Numbered from the stretch's first letter, positions 6,466 to 14,842 are shown. The stretch is 48,508 nt of DNA from DATDUP01 sp035290345 (GCA_035290345.1 DATDUP010000010.1:1-48508), one strand, 5' to 3'. The notes: generated by a model not told the origin, from the sequence alone. Numbers and translations are program-made.

Positions 6466-7992
6466 TTATAACTTTCTCACCATTCCATTATCAGCATCAA
6501 CCTCAACCATGTCCCCCTCTTTAAAAAGAGACATCGCGTTTTTGAGTCCAACTATGCAAGGTACCCCAAACTCCCGCGCCACCACAGCAGCGTGGCATGT
6601 CAGCCCCCCTGATTCGGTCACAAATGCAGCAGCTTTTTTCATCGCCGGCAAATTGTCAACCATGGTTGAATACGCAAAAAGGATGTCTCCTTCTTCCACC
6701 TTGTAGTTCTCATCTGGAGAAGGTACGAGTTTTACTCTGCCTTGTGCCTTACCGCGGCTGGCTGTAATGCCACGCCTGGCCACTGATGGATCAACCGGAT
6801 TATCCAGACGAACAGATTGTTGACCTTCAGCAAATGCAAACACTTCTTCTCCTTGCTCTGGGGTGAAATTAATTCTTTGTTTTGTCTTTCCATAAAGTAG
6901 CCAAGCACAAATCCTACCTTTGCGAGCGAGTATTTCTTGCGGATTGGCCTCTCCTCGAAGACACGCCACGATTTCATCCGCGCATAATGTTCGCAGATCA
7001 GTAATGGAAAGTTGTAACCGCTTTATCATTTCGTCATATAGTGGCAGGAGATAAAACCCCACAAACGAGGCAACGTATTCGGCCTCATTTCGTGTATCTA
7101 TCGCCAGCCCAAAATCAATAAAAATTTGCAGATCATTTGAAGAGATACCATACTTACCCACGATTACCTCCAGATCCCTGTTTCGGACTGTGGTGTAGTC
7201 TTGTAATAAAGTCAGTTCTTTCGTAAGTGAGGCGATATCCCGATTACACGGACCCTCAAGTTCTTGAACATATTTTTTCTCATCCCAGGGTAGGCCATAG
7301 GCCAGCACCGGCATCCACCCGTACTGAGCCGCAAGTTGCTGCGCCGCCTGTACTTTTTCTTTCAATCCTTTTTTGATTTGGAGCGCCAGTTCGATAACCG
7401 CCCGTTTCTCTTCTAAGGTGGTAGAAATGTTCTGTGGTTTGGTCAGGGCAAAAAGGGCTTGCGAATATTCTGGTGAATCTTTTTTAAGACCGAGTTTTTG
7501 GACAAGAATTTCATCCATGAGCGGAATCCAATAATTTTCAGCTATCCAGGTGAATTGATCATACACAACGATTCGGTGCGCCAAGTCACGATTATGTATG
7601 TACACCTCCGCCAGTTTATTATTATCGAGCGCCGAAACATTTTTGGGATATGTTTGGGACGCTTCTTTTTTAATCAATTCCTTTTCATCATAAAATTTCA
7701 TCAGTATTTTTTCGAGTCCCCGGCGATCATGGGCGGTTACATTGGCAATGAAACTGTGTAACTGTTTTACAAATGATTCAGGGACATACATGTGGTTACT
7801 GTATTCTTTGTCAAAAACACATATGGCCAATATTTCCTTCCATATACCAAAATATTCTTCAAAATAATTTGAGGTGTGCTCGGTATGCCATAATTCAACA
7901 TCAGCAGGATAAGTTGCCCATCTGCCCAGCTTTACAAATCGCAGATTTTTAAATACGTATGGATTATTGACGATTAGTTCCGAGATAGGCAT
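6466..7992 (-). CDS. PEP-utilizing (phosphohistidine) domain protein without ATP-grasp domain
   Basis: A 508-residue protein whose C-terminus is the swivelling phosphohistidine domain of PEP synthase and pyruvate phosphate dikinase: GRVKLVPSP, DILFAYSTMVDNLPAMKKAAAF, then GGLTCHAAVVAREFGVPCIVG with the phosphorylated histidine near residue 467. The N-terminal 370 residues are helical and do not contain the nucleotide-binding domain of PEP synthase, nor is there a PEP/pyruvate barrel after the His domain. It may act with a partner kinase or have a different role, as in the rifampin phosphotransferase relatives. A GTG at 8031 would add 13 residues; neither start has a good Shine-Dalgarno site. 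Confidence 0.75.
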   Translation of the reverse strand: MPISELIVNNPYVFKNLRFVKLGRWATYPADVELWHTEHTSNYFEEYFGIWKEILAICVFDKEYSNHMYVPESFVKQLHSFIANVTAHDRRGLEKILMKFYDEKELIKKEASQTYPKNVSALDNNKLAEVYIHNRDLAHRIVVYDQFTWIAENYWIPLMDEILVQKLGLKKDSPEYSQALFALTKPQNISTTLEEKRAVIELALQIKKGLKEKVQAAQQLAAQYGWMPVLAYGLPWDEKKYVQELEGPCNRDIASLTKELTLLQDYTTVRNRDLEVIVGKYGISSNDLQIFIDFGLAIDTRNEAEYVASFVGFYLLPLYDEMIKRLQLSITDLRTLCADEIVACLRGEANPQEILARKGRICAWLLYGKTKQRINFTPEQGEEVFAFAEGQQSVRLDNPVDPSVARRGITASRGKAQGRVKLVPSPDENYKVEEGDILFAYSTMVDNLPAMKKAAAFVTESGGLTCHAAVVAREFGVPCIVGLKNAMSLFKEGDMVEVDADNGMVRKL

Positions 7993-8136
7993 AAGGTTGG
8001 ACTTGTTTTTATATATCCTATATCTTCCCACTGTTTTTGTCTATTGCTTAAATTGAGCATATCATTTCCTTTCATAATGTCCAATCTCCACTCCCTAATA
8101 CAAAAACATGACTAATTATAGCCATATTTTTCCGAG

Positions 8137-8207
8137 CAGGCGCGGTAGGAATCGAACCCACGCAGGCGGTTTTGGAGACCGCCGTACTACCATTATACGA
8201 CGCGCCC
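8137..8207 (-). tRNA. tRNA-Trp (CCA anticodon)
   Basis: Cloverleaf on the minus strand: acceptor GGGCGCG with CGCGCCT, D arm TCGTATAATGGTAGTAC, anticodon stem GCGGT/ACCGC with loop CTCCAAA (anticodon CCA), T arm GTGGG-TTCGATT-CCTAC. The discriminator is G. No CCA tail is encoded (the next bases are CTC). It lies six bases downstream of rpmG on the same strand, so both may come from one transcript. Confidence 0.95.
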
Positions 8208-8213
8208 TTTATT

Positions 8214-8378
8214 TTATTTTGTCTCCTTGTGTGAGATGTGTTTCCGGCAATGACGGCAATATTTTTTCATTTCTAATCTTTCCTTCAACACCTTCTTATT
8301 CTTACGGGAGAAATAATTGACATGCTTACAAGCAGTGCATTCCAGCTTGATCATGTTCTCTCTTTCTTTTGACGGCAT
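8214..8378 (-). CDS. rpmG: 50S ribosomal protein L33
   Basis: A short gene of 54 residues if it starts at 8378 (MPSKERENMIKLECTACKHV) or 46 residues if it starts at the in-frame ATG at 8354. The protein has the L33 signature: IKLECTAC, a basic middle NYFSRKNKKV, LEMKKYCRHC and the ending KHISHKE. The two CxxC pairs form a zinc ribbon, the zinc-carrying form of L33. L33 sits near the E site of the large subunit. A near-perfect promoter lies upstream (8413-8441). I list the longer start because many L33 proteins carry a few residues before IKLEC, but AAGAGAG before 8354 favours the shorter one. Confidence 0.9.
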   Translation of the reverse strand: MPSKERENMIKLECTACKHVNYFSRKNKKVLKERLEMKKYCRHCRKHISHKETK

Positions 8379-8412
8379 ATTTTAGCGAAATTATTCTGAT
8401 TAAGGTAAATAC

Positions 8413-8441
8413 ATCATACCGGCAAACGCTCCGGTTGTCAA
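8413..8441 (-). promoter_or_regulatory. Promoter of rpmG and tRNA-Trp
   Basis: Minus strand TTGACA (8441-8436), 17-base spacer, TATGAT (8418-8413). Confidence 0.85.
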
Positions 8442-8465
8442 TAGCCATCCACAGATCGGTCCTGG

Positions 8466-8495
8466 TTGACAAACTGATCAGATATATATTAGAAT
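8466..8495 (+). promoter_or_regulatory. Promoter of tRNA-Thr(GGT)
   Basis: TTGACA at 8466-8471, 18-base spacer, TAGAAT at 8490-8495. It starts 14 bases before the tRNA and diverges from the rpmG promoter. Confidence 0.8.
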
Positions 8496-8508
8496 ATTGT
8501 TACTTTTT

Positions 8509-8584
8509 GCCGTCATAGCTCAGTTGGTAGAGCGTCGCCATGGTAAGGCGAAGGTCTCCAGTTCGATCCTGGATGACGGCTCCA
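8509..8584 (+). tRNA. tRNA-Thr (GGT anticodon)
   Basis: Acceptor GCCGTCA/TGACGGC, D arm with AGCTCAGTTGGTAGAGC, anticodon stem TCGCC/GGCGA with loop ATGGTAA (anticodon GGT), T loop GTTCGATCC. Discriminator T at 8581 and an encoded CCA at 8582-8584. Confidence 0.95.
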
Positions 8585-8607
8585 AACCGGCCTTTGGCCG
8601 GTTTTTT
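8585..8607. terminator. Bidirectional terminator between tRNA-Thr and mutM
   Basis: AACCGGCC-TTT-GGCCGGTT followed by a T run on the plus strand; the tail overlaps the mutM stop codon by one base. It serves the tRNA. The minus-strand face has fewer T residues. Confidence 0.85.
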
Positions 8608-9461
8608 CATTTCTGGCAAAAAGGACAAAAGGCAGTCGTTCGACCAGAAATCTTTTTCTCTTGAATCTGAGCCCGACGACAACGAAGACAGGTTTGTCCC
8701 CTTCTCCCATAAACACACAACAAAGGGACAAAATTCCCTTTTCTCCCTCGCGCATCCCGATAATTGGCAAAAGTGGTCCCCCGTTTTTTCACGGCCAGAC
8801 GCATTATCCGTCTGATATTCTGCCATAATTTCTTTTGTTCAACAGCAGACAGGCTTTTCGCCGATCGGGTCGGCAAAATCCCAGCAGAAAAACATACTTC
8901 GGCAGCATAGATATTACCCAGACCAGCAATCAATTTTTGATCCAGCAACAGTGATTTGATCGTCGTTGACCGCCCTGATGATAAAGCGGAAAAACGGACA
9001 AAAGAAAAATCCGAGCCCAATGGTTCCCATCCATATTCGGCCAGTACTCGTTCTTTTTCAATCTCACTGACTAGACGCCAATAACCGAAACGACGCAAGT
9101 CATTAAATAACAGTTCTGACCCGTCCGCAAAAACTATTCTTATCCGATTATATTTTTCTGTTTCTCCTTTATCCTTTTCCTCGTGCCCGCCAGACGCCCG
9201 TTGGTCACCCCGGCGATAAATGAGCTGACCAGTCATTTTAAGATGCACTAACAAGTATTGCCCATTGGCCAACTGACCGAATAACAACTTGCCCCGCCGG
9301 TTTAAGGACAGGATTTCAGTATTGATCAATAGTTGAATAAATTTTTTCGGCAAAGGAAAAACCCGCGCTTTTGGTCTGATCTGCACTTGGACAATTTTTT
9401 TATGCAAAATCAATCGCTGCAAATCGCGACGAATGGTTTCCACTTCAGGAAGTTCAGGCAT
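8607..9461 (-). CDS. mutM: Formamidopyrimidine-DNA glycosylase
   Basis: A 284-residue Fpg/MutM protein. It begins MPELPEVETIRRDL, giving the catalytic N-terminal proline and glutamate after Met removal. VHLKMTGQLIYR carries the conserved lysine, AGLGNIYAAEVCF is the helix-two-turns-helix block, and the C-terminus holds the zinc finger (CLRC and CPFC pairs) with KKISGRTTAFCPFC contributing the DNA-binding arginine. It removes oxidised purines such as 8-oxoguanine and cuts the abasic site. A charged insert of about 15 residues (GGHEEKDKGETEKYN) separates two core strands. There is no Shine-Dalgarno site before the ATG. It lies downstream of tRNA-Tyr on the same strand. Confidence 0.95.
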   Translation of the reverse strand: MPELPEVETIRRDLQRLILHKKIVQVQIRPKARVFPLPKKFIQLLINTEILSLNRRGKLLFGQLANGQYLLVHLKMTGQLIYRRGDQRASGGHEEKDKGETEKYNRIRIVFADGSELLFNDLRRFGYWRLVSEIEKERVLAEYGWEPLGSDFSFVRFSALSSGRSTTIKSLLLDQKLIAGLGNIYAAEVCFSAGILPTRSAKSLSAVEQKKLWQNIRRIMRLAVKKRGTTFANYRDARGRKGNFVPLLCVYGRRGQTCLRCRRAQIQEKKISGRTTAFCPFCQK

Positions 9462-9503
9462 ATGAAATTAAAACCCAGATAATTATCTGAGTCTGATTTT
9501 GAC

Positions 9504-9588
9504 TGGTGGGTGGAGTAGGATTCGAACCTACGAAGGCTGAGCCAACAGATTTACAGTCTGTCCCCTTTGACCGCTCGGGAATCCACCC
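9504..9588 (-). tRNA. tRNA-Tyr (GTA anticodon)
   Basis: Class II tRNA with a long variable arm. Acceptor GGGTGGA/TCCACCC, anticodon stem ACAGA/TCTGT with loop CTGTAAA (anticodon GTA), T arm GTAGG-TTCGAAT-CCTAC. Discriminator A and encoded CCA at 9506-9504. Confidence 0.95.
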
Positions 9589-9595
9589 AATTATT

Positions 9596-9672
9596 TGGAG
9601 CCACCTCAGGGATTCGAACCCAGGACCTACTGTTTACAAAACAGCCGCTCTAACCAGCTGAGCTAAGGTGGC
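9596..9672 (-). tRNA. tRNA-Thr (TGT anticodon)
   Basis: Acceptor GCCACCT/AGGTGGC, D arm TAGCTCAGCTGGTTAGAGC, anticodon stem GCTGT/ACAGT with loop TTTGTAA (anticodon TGT), T arm CTGGG-TTCGAAT-CCCTG. Discriminator T, encoded CCA at 9598-9596. It begins two bases after the TPR gene stop, so it is probably processed from the end of that operon transcript together with tRNA-Tyr. Confidence 0.95.
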
Positions 9673-9673
9673 A

Positions 9674-10558
9674 CTATTTTATTCCATCAATCTGTTCTCG
9701 AAAGAATGACAGCTTGTTATTCTCCGGATTGACCATGCGTAGCTGGCTGTACGCCTTCTCCGCTAATTCTTTGTTCCCACATTTTACACTCACCTCCACC
9801 AGCCTGTCAAGATATTTAGGATTCTGCGGCTCAATATCTGCGGCCTGCTGAATTGCTTCCAGGGCAGGTTCATACTTTCCTATTTTTTCCAATAGATCAG
9901 CCAATTTAAGAAAACGGGCCGGATTATTATCAGTCAGCAACAAACTGCGCTGATAATAATCAATGGCTGCTTCCAATTGATTCTGGGCTTCGGCCATTTC
10001 GGCCAACAAAACTATGGCTTGATCATGGTCCGGGTTGAGCCGAAGAAGAAAATCTAAAGTCTCGCCCGCCTCGGTCAATTCCCCCTGGGCCTGATACACT
10101 TTCCCCAAATTCAAATAAGCTTCTTGGTTTTTAGGCTTAAGCCGAATAACTTCAATAAACTTCTTTTCCGCCCCTTCGTAGTCTTTATTAGCCAAGGCCT
10201 CTTCCCCTTGCCGCATTATGGCCTTTATCTCCTCGGCCCCCACCTTTTTCGTTTGCTCCTTCTTAGCCGCCACCTTTAAAATTTGACCATGTACCCGGCC
10301 AACGTACTGGCGGAAGGCCAGCTGGACTCCCTTGGCCCAACGAACAAAGGGTTGGAACATTTTTCGGCTCTTTTTATCCCAGATTTCAGCCTTGGCATCT
10401 AAACGTTTACGCATCAATTCTTCTTTTTTCCGGGCCAGCTTCACTTCTGGGATAGAATCCACATCCAATAAAGTCAGCTGGGGAAACTTGCGGACAACAA
10501 TAACAGCGATGATTACTAAGGATAAAGAAATAAGAATGAAAGGCAACAAACTGTACAT
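9674..10558 (-). CDS. Membrane-anchored TPR-repeat protein
   Basis: A 294-residue protein with an N-terminal membrane segment (MYSLLPFILISLSLVIIAVIV), a basic helical linker (residues 40-95), and four to five TPR units from about residue 110, seen as EEALANKDYEGAEKKFIEVIRLKPKN, AYLNLGKVYQAQGELTEAGE, AAIDYYQRSLLLTDNN and EPALEAIQQAADIEPQN. TPR arrays bind proteins or peptides; no partner can be named. It starts seven bases after tpiA and ends two bases before tRNA-Thr(TGT), so it is the last protein gene of the glyS-M16-tpiA-TPR operon. Confidence 0.8.
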   Translation of the reverse strand: MYSLLPFILISLSLVIIAVIVVRKFPQLTLLDVDSIPEVKLARKKEELMRKRLDAKAEIWDKKSRKMFQPFVRWAKGVQLAFRQYVGRVHGQILKVAAKKEQTKKVGAEEIKAIMRQGEEALANKDYEGAEKKFIEVIRLKPKNQEAYLNLGKVYQAQGELTEAGETLDFLLRLNPDHDQAIVLLAEMAEAQNQLEAAIDYYQRSLLLTDNNPARFLKLADLLEKIGKYEPALEAIQQAADIEPQNPKYLDRLVEVSVKCGNKELAEKAYSQLRMVNPENNKLSFFREQIDGIK

Positions 10559-10565
10559 AAATAAA

Positions 10566-11303
10566 TTAAATACTTGCCGCCGCTCGAATTAAGGCCAGGA
10601 ACGAATCCTGTTTAGTAGAGGCACCCCCCACTAATACACCATCACAAGTAGGGAGCGTTAGATATGATAACACATTTTCCGGAGTAACTGAACCTCCATA
10701 AAGGACCACAGGTTCAGTTCCTAAATACTGTTGGGCTTCCTTTTTAATCCAGCCTTGCACATCGTCCGCATCAGCTGGCAAGCAAGGTGTACCCGTACCA
10801 ATCGCCCAAACAGGTTCATAAGCGATTAAAGGAATCCGACCATTCAAAGTCAAACCATCCAAAGCGGTATATAATTGTTTTTTCAACCGATATTCTCGTT
10901 TTCCTTCATCTTTTTCTTCTTTGGTTTCTCCCACACACAAGACTGGGGTCAGACCGGCGTCCAGACAAGCCTCAATTTTTTTTCGTACAGCCGTATCGGA
11001 TTCGCCAAAAATGTGACGTCGTTCTGAATGACCAACCAAAGCATACTCACAACCAATATCCTTAAACATTAGAGCAGATACCGCCCCGGTATAAGCACCC
11101 TGAGGCGTCCAACTCACATTCTGGGCTCCCACCCGCCACTCAGTATTTTTTAGTATCTCCGCAGTGTCTTGAACAGACAAAAGCAGAGGAAAGACCGCGA
11201 CCGAAACCTTTTCCTCCACAGTTTCATTTTTCAAACCCGTGGCCAGAGCTACGGTCTCAGCAGCATTCAAGTACATTTTCCAATTGCCAAAAACGTATTT
11301 CAT
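10566..11303 (-). CDS. tpiA: Triosephosphate isomerase
   Basis: A 245-residue TIM barrel of normal length. The N-terminal GNWKMYLNAAE carries the substrate lysine, ALVGHSERRHIFGE the catalytic histidine, and IAYEPVWAIGTG the catalytic glutamate and loop 6; VLYGGSVTPEN and GVLVGGAS form the phosphate site. It converts dihydroxyacetone phosphate to glyceraldehyde 3-phosphate. It lies between the M16 peptidase and the TPR protein on one strand. There is no Shine-Dalgarno site; an A/T-rich run precedes the ATG. Confidence 0.97.
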   Translation of the reverse strand: MKYVFGNWKMYLNAAETVALATGLKNETVEEKVSVAVFPLLLSVQDTAEILKNTEWRVGAQNVSWTPQGAYTGAVSALMFKDIGCEYALVGHSERRHIFGESDTAVRKKIEACLDAGLTPVLCVGETKEEKDEGKREYRLKKQLYTALDGLTLNGRIPLIAYEPVWAIGTGTPCLPADADDVQGWIKKEAQQYLGTEPVVLYGGSVTPENVLSYLTLPTCDGVLVGGASTKQDSFLALIRAAASI

Positions 11304-11312
11304 AAAAAAAAT

Positions 11313-12572
11313 TTAGGTGATTAATTTTTGATCTCCGACCGCGCCCACCAATGCTAGCCGCTGATTTTTTTCCTGAAAAACTTCTTGAGCAATCTCCTGG
11401 AGCTGCCGATTAGTGATCTGTTCTAATTCTTTTATCTTCTCCTCCGGTGTTTTTATCCGCACTCTATAAATATCTTGTAGACCATACCAACTGGCCTGAC
11501 TACTACTATCTTCCAAAGACAGAACCAGGTGACCTCGTAGATGTGTCTTGGCATCTTGAAGCTCTCGGGCAGTCACCCCTTTCTTTTTTAGATTCTTCAA
11601 TTCCTGCTGAATTACGGTGAGAGCCCGAGGGATATTCTTGGCTTCCAAACCCACACGAATAGCGGAATAGCCGGCATCATGAAAACTCTCCTGATCCGCG
11701 CGCACCATGTAAGCCAAACCTAAACGCTCGCGAATCTTAATGAATAGTCGTGAACTCATACTGCCGCCCAAAATAGTGTTCAATACCCCTAAAACAATAT
11801 TGCGTTCATCCGCATAGGCGAAACTAGGATAACCAACCATCAACTGCACCTGGTCAGTGCACATCCGCACGATTCGTTGGCGCTTTTCTTTCTCGGTTGG
11901 ACCTAGAACAGCGGGAGAAAACCCAACCGGGCTCTTCTTCTCTTTGGCCGGAGAAAAATATTTCTCCACTAATTTCTTTGCTTCCGCACTGATGTGTCCA
12001 GCAATGACAATGGTGAAATTGTCTGGCCGATAAAACTGCTGATAATAAGCCATAACTTGCGGCCGGGTCAGCTGACGCACAGTCTTTTCTACTCCGCCAA
12101 TATCCCAGCTCAAGGGATGAGTGGGGGCAAAAAAAAGATTTTCAAATTCGCTTTCAATCCGCAACAACGGATTGTCTTTATACATACGTAGCTCTTCTAT
12201 AATCACTGTCTTCTCCCGTTCCATTTCTGCTGGCGTGAATCGGGAGTGATAGAGCATGTCCGAGAGAATATCCAAGGCCAAGTCCAGATGTTGCTGAGCA
12301 GTTTTGATGTAATAGCCAGTATATTCCTTGCTCGTGAAAGCATTATACTCCGCGCCCAGGCGATCAATCTCTCGTGTCAAAACCAAAGTTGTGGGCCGAC
12401 GTTTTGTTCCTTTGAACATTAAGTGCTCAATAAAATGAGAGAGGCCGCTGGTCGCCTTTGTCTCATAACGTGAGCCAACTGGCGCCAAAACCAAAATCGT
12501 CACCGTCTTTGTCCCGGACATGGGGACAAGGTACAGCTTGGTTTGGTTAATCGTCTGACAAGAAAAAGCCAT
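11313..12572 (-). CDS. M16-family zinc peptidase
   Basis: A 419-residue protein with the inverted zinc motif HxxEH in GLSHFIEHLMFKGTKRR (about residues 45-61) and a downstream zinc glutamate in the EEL of ERKTVIIEELRMYKDNP-like context (about residue 127). The C-terminal M16 half is also present (VGYPSFAYADERN, NTILGGSMSSRLFIKIRERLGLAYMV). This is the mitochondrial-processing-peptidase/PqqL type that degrades or trims short peptides. It sits between glyS and tpiA, six to ten bases from each. No signal peptide is visible, so it is probably cytoplasmic. Confidence 0.92.
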   Translation of the reverse strand: MAFSCQTINQTKLYLVPMSGTKTVTILVLAPVGSRYETKATSGLSHFIEHLMFKGTKRRPTTLVLTREIDRLGAEYNAFTSKEYTGYYIKTAQQHLDLALDILSDMLYHSRFTPAEMEREKTVIIEELRMYKDNPLLRIESEFENLFFAPTHPLSWDIGGVEKTVRQLTRPQVMAYYQQFYRPDNFTIVIAGHISAEAKKLVEKYFSPAKEKKSPVGFSPAVLGPTEKEKRQRIVRMCTDQVQLMVGYPSFAYADERNIVLGVLNTILGGSMSSRLFIKIRERLGLAYMVRADQESFHDAGYSAIRVGLEAKNIPRALTVIQQELKNLKKKGVTARELQDAKTHLRGHLVLSLEDSSSQASWYGLQDIYRVRIKTPEEKIKELEQITNRQLQEIAQEVFQEKNQRLALVGAVGDQKLIT

Positions 12573-12577
12573 AAGGA

Positions 12578-13951
12578 TTAAAAAACCAATTTAGCTGACA
12601 AATAATCCACTAATTCTTTAATCGCCACTCTTTCTTGCCCCATAGTGTCGCGATCCCGAACCGTCACCTTTTGGTCTTCTAAGCTGTCAAAATCAATGGT
12701 CAGACAAAACGGAGTGCCAATCTCATCCTGGCGGCGGTATCGTTTGCCAATGCTTCCGGTCTCATCATATTGGACCTGCCACTTAGGTCGTAACAACGAA
12801 AGAATCTCTTGTGCTAACCCGGTCAAAGGCTCTTTTTTAGATAAAGGCAAAACTGCCACCTTGATGGGGGCCAAAGCCGGATGAAGGCGTAGAATCACTT
12901 CTTTCTCATGTTTAGCATCATCTTCTCCGGATCGAGCCCCCCCTTCTTCATAGGCATCAATCAAGAAAGCCAACAAAGCTCGATCCGCCCCATCCGAAGT
13001 CTCAATAATATGCGGGACATAACGTTCATTTTTTTCCTGATCAAAATAACGCAGATCCTGACCACTGAACTGACTGTGGCGAGATAAATCCCAATCTCCC
13101 CGATCATGAATCCCGGCCAATTCTTTGAAGCCCATGCCCGGATAATTGTATTCTATATCCACCGCTTGTTTGGCATAATGGGCCAATTCATCTTTTTCGT
13201 GGTCGCGGAAACGTAAGTTTTCTTTTTTCAGACCATACTGTCGGTACCATTCCATTCTGGCTTTTTTCCAAGCCGAAAACGCTGCATCTTTTTCTTGGGG
13301 GTTAATAAAATACTGCTGTTCCATTTGTTCAAATTCCCGAGTACGGAAAATGAAGTGGCCGGGGGTAATCTCATTACGAAAAGCCTTACCAATTTGAGCA
13401 ATACCAAAGGGCAATTTTCGCCGCATGGTCTGGATGACGTTGAGAAAGTTCGTATAAATTCCCTGACAAGTCTCGGGACGGAGATAAATCGTGCTCGCCT
13501 CATCTTCTACTGCCCCCATTTGGGTTTGAAACATCAAATTAAATTTACGCACTTCTGTTAGTTGGCCCCCGCAATCAGGACAAGCCACTTGTTGTTTGCC
13601 CCAGTCACCCGGAGAAAATTTTGGTTTAATCCCCTTAGCTTCCAAAAGATGATCTGCTCGCCAACGTTTCTTGCATTGTCGACAATCCACCAATGGATCA
13701 GTAAACCCATCCACATGACCGGAAGCTTCCCAAACTTTAGGATGCATGAGAATCGAAGAATCTAAACCAACAATATCTTCCCGTTCTTGAACCATGGCTT
13801 TCCACCAAGCAGCCTTGATATTGTTTTTAAGCAAAACACCCAAAGGACCGTAGTCATAGCAAGAAGACAAGCCGCCATAAATTTCCGAAGAAGGAAAAAC
13901 AAAACCCCGACGTTTGGCCAAAGAAACAATGGGTTCTAAAGATTGAAGCAT
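12578..13951 (-). CDS. glyS: Glycyl-tRNA synthetase, dimeric (eukaryote/Gram-positive type)
   Basis: A 457-residue class II synthetase of the homodimeric alpha2 type. Blocks include GFVFPSSEIYGGLSSCYDYGPLG (motif 1 region), FNLMFQT, YLRPETCQGIYTNFLNV, FRNEITPGHFIFRTREFEQMEQQYF (motif 2) and the C-terminal anticodon-binding domain from IKVAVLPLSKK. A zinc-type insert has CRQCKKRW and CPDCGGQL. It charges tRNA-Gly. The gene is preceded by a T-box leader, so its expression should respond to uncharged tRNA-Gly. It heads the operon glyS-M16-tpiA-TPR. The ATG has no Shine-Dalgarno site. The symbol follows common bacterial use for this form; some databases call it glyQS. Confidence 0.95.
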   Translation of the reverse strand: MLQSLEPIVSLAKRRGFVFPSSEIYGGLSSCYDYGPLGVLLKNNIKAAWWKAMVQEREDIVGLDSSILMHPKVWEASGHVDGFTDPLVDCRQCKKRWRADHLLEAKGIKPKFSPGDWGKQQVACPDCGGQLTEVRKFNLMFQTQMGAVEDEASTIYLRPETCQGIYTNFLNVIQTMRRKLPFGIAQIGKAFRNEITPGHFIFRTREFEQMEQQYFINPQEKDAAFSAWKKARMEWYRQYGLKKENLRFRDHEKDELAHYAKQAVDIEYNYPGMGFKELAGIHDRGDWDLSRHSQFSGQDLRYFDQEKNERYVPHIIETSDGADRALLAFLIDAYEEGGARSGEDDAKHEKEVILRLHPALAPIKVAVLPLSKKEPLTGLAQEILSLLRPKWQVQYDETGSIGKRYRRQDEIGTPFCLTIDFDSLEDQKVTVRDRDTMGQERVAIKELVDYLSAKLVF

Positions 13952-13983
13952 ATGATTAAAGTTATGAATTGATTATAGCAAAT

Positions 13984-14104
13984 TAAAAAGACCGTTAAAA
14001 CGGTCTTGGGGCCCTAGCGGGCGGTTCCACCCAAGTTGCCTAGAGGATATCTAGACCACTTTTCTGCCAGCTACAGGGAGCCAATCCCCTGGTTATCACC
14101 GGCC
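13984..14104 (-). promoter_or_regulatory. T-box leader (tRNA-Gly sensing) of glyS
   Basis: Minus strand. A short stem I-like hairpin (CAGGG-GATTGGCT-CCCTG) carries GGC, a glycine codon, in its loop. The T-box proper, GGGTGGAACCGCC (14032-14020), contains UGGA, which pairs with the UCCA end of a tRNA whose discriminator is U, as is usual for tRNA-Gly. It is followed by the terminator AAGACCGT-TTTA-ACGGTCTT and TTT (14007-13984), about 35 bases before the glyS ATG. Stem I is much shorter than in typical transcriptional T-boxes. The motif, discriminator match and downstream gene agree, so I am fairly sure. Confidence 0.8.
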
Positions 14105-14109
14105 AGAAT

Positions 14110-14139
14110 ATTATGACACATTATTATCAGTAAAGTCAA
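14110..14139 (-). promoter_or_regulatory. Promoter of the glyS operon
   Basis: TTGACT (14139-14134), 18-base spacer, CATAAT (14115-14110). The transcript would start at the first bases of the T-box leader. Confidence 0.75.
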
Positions 14140-14162
14140 TTGACTACTGTTTAAACAATGAA

Positions 14163-14187
14163 CCCCGCACAAAACTGCCGTGCGGGG
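14163..14187 (-). terminator. Hairpin terminator of the gene at 14244
   Basis: CCCCGCAC pairs with GTGCGGGG (8 bp) around a nine-base loop, followed on the minus strand by TTCATTGTTT, a weak T tract. Confidence 0.6.
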
Positions 14188-14243
14188 TAAAAGGTAGGCT
14201 ATTTGAGGAGGAAAACGACAGAGGGAAAAAGAGAAGAAGGCGC

Positions 14244-14789
14244 CTAACCACTGGCAACGTGGACCGGCAATTCGGCGCAGGAAGTAGCTGTGATGTCTGA
14301 TCGGCGGCGCAGGAAGTAACTATCACTGCCCCCCCATTCTCTTTGTTCTGGCCACCACCTCTGAAACCAGTTGCCCTTCTCATCCTGATGGATGTAAGCA
14401 AACTCCCAATCGCCATATTGCCATCTCGTCCAATCAGGAAAAGCGAAAACAACTTTCCCATTTGAGGTGACTGGGATGGGAATATCGCCTTGGTGATCCA
14501 GAAGATGTTGACAATCTTTCTGGCCAAGATCTGCACCCAGATCAGTAGCGCGGGTGCGCAGGACATTCCCGACGATATAACGTTCTCCCGGAAGGAGAAC
14601 CGGAAGGATCTCGTAGATGATTCCTCCCACCGTCATTGCCGCAGGGATACGACTGACCAGGGACCGCTGACGAAGAAAGAAGGTCAAGACCATGACAATA
14701 CTGGCGAACGCCAGGATGAAAAAACAACCCAAAACCAAAATCCAAAAAACCAACCCCCAATCAATCACTACGGCCAGTTCCTTTTCCAT
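14244..14789 (-). CDS. Unknown GC-rich membrane protein
   Basis: A 181-residue protein with two adjoining hydrophobic segments near the N-terminus (about residues 8-40, VIDWGLVFWILVLGCFFILA onward) and a third weaker one around residue 50-65, then a soluble, Trp-rich C-terminal half (GDWEFAYIHQDEKGNWFQRWWPEQREW). No family recognised. The ATG at 14789 is chosen because GGGGGGGAG precedes it by two bases; the frame runs open to 14825 without a better site. Codons are G/C-rich. It is a single-gene unit with its own promoter (14843-14871) and hairpin terminator. Its leader contains CATTTGAGGT, shared with the leaders of the two membrane genes near 41-42 kb. Confidence 0.75.
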   Translation of the reverse strand: MEKELAVVIDWGLVFWILVLGCFFILAFASIVMVLTFFLRQRSLVSRIPAAMTVGGIIYEILPVLLPGERYIVGNVLRTRATDLGADLGQKDCQHLLDHQGDIPIPVTSNGKVVFAFPDWTRWQYGDWEFAYIHQDEKGNWFQRWWPEQREWGGSDSYFLRRRSDITATSCAELPVHVASG

Positions 14790-14842
14790 GTCTCCCCCCC
14801 TGGTTTGGTTTACCTCAAATGTCAAAGAGCAAAAACAGAGGC

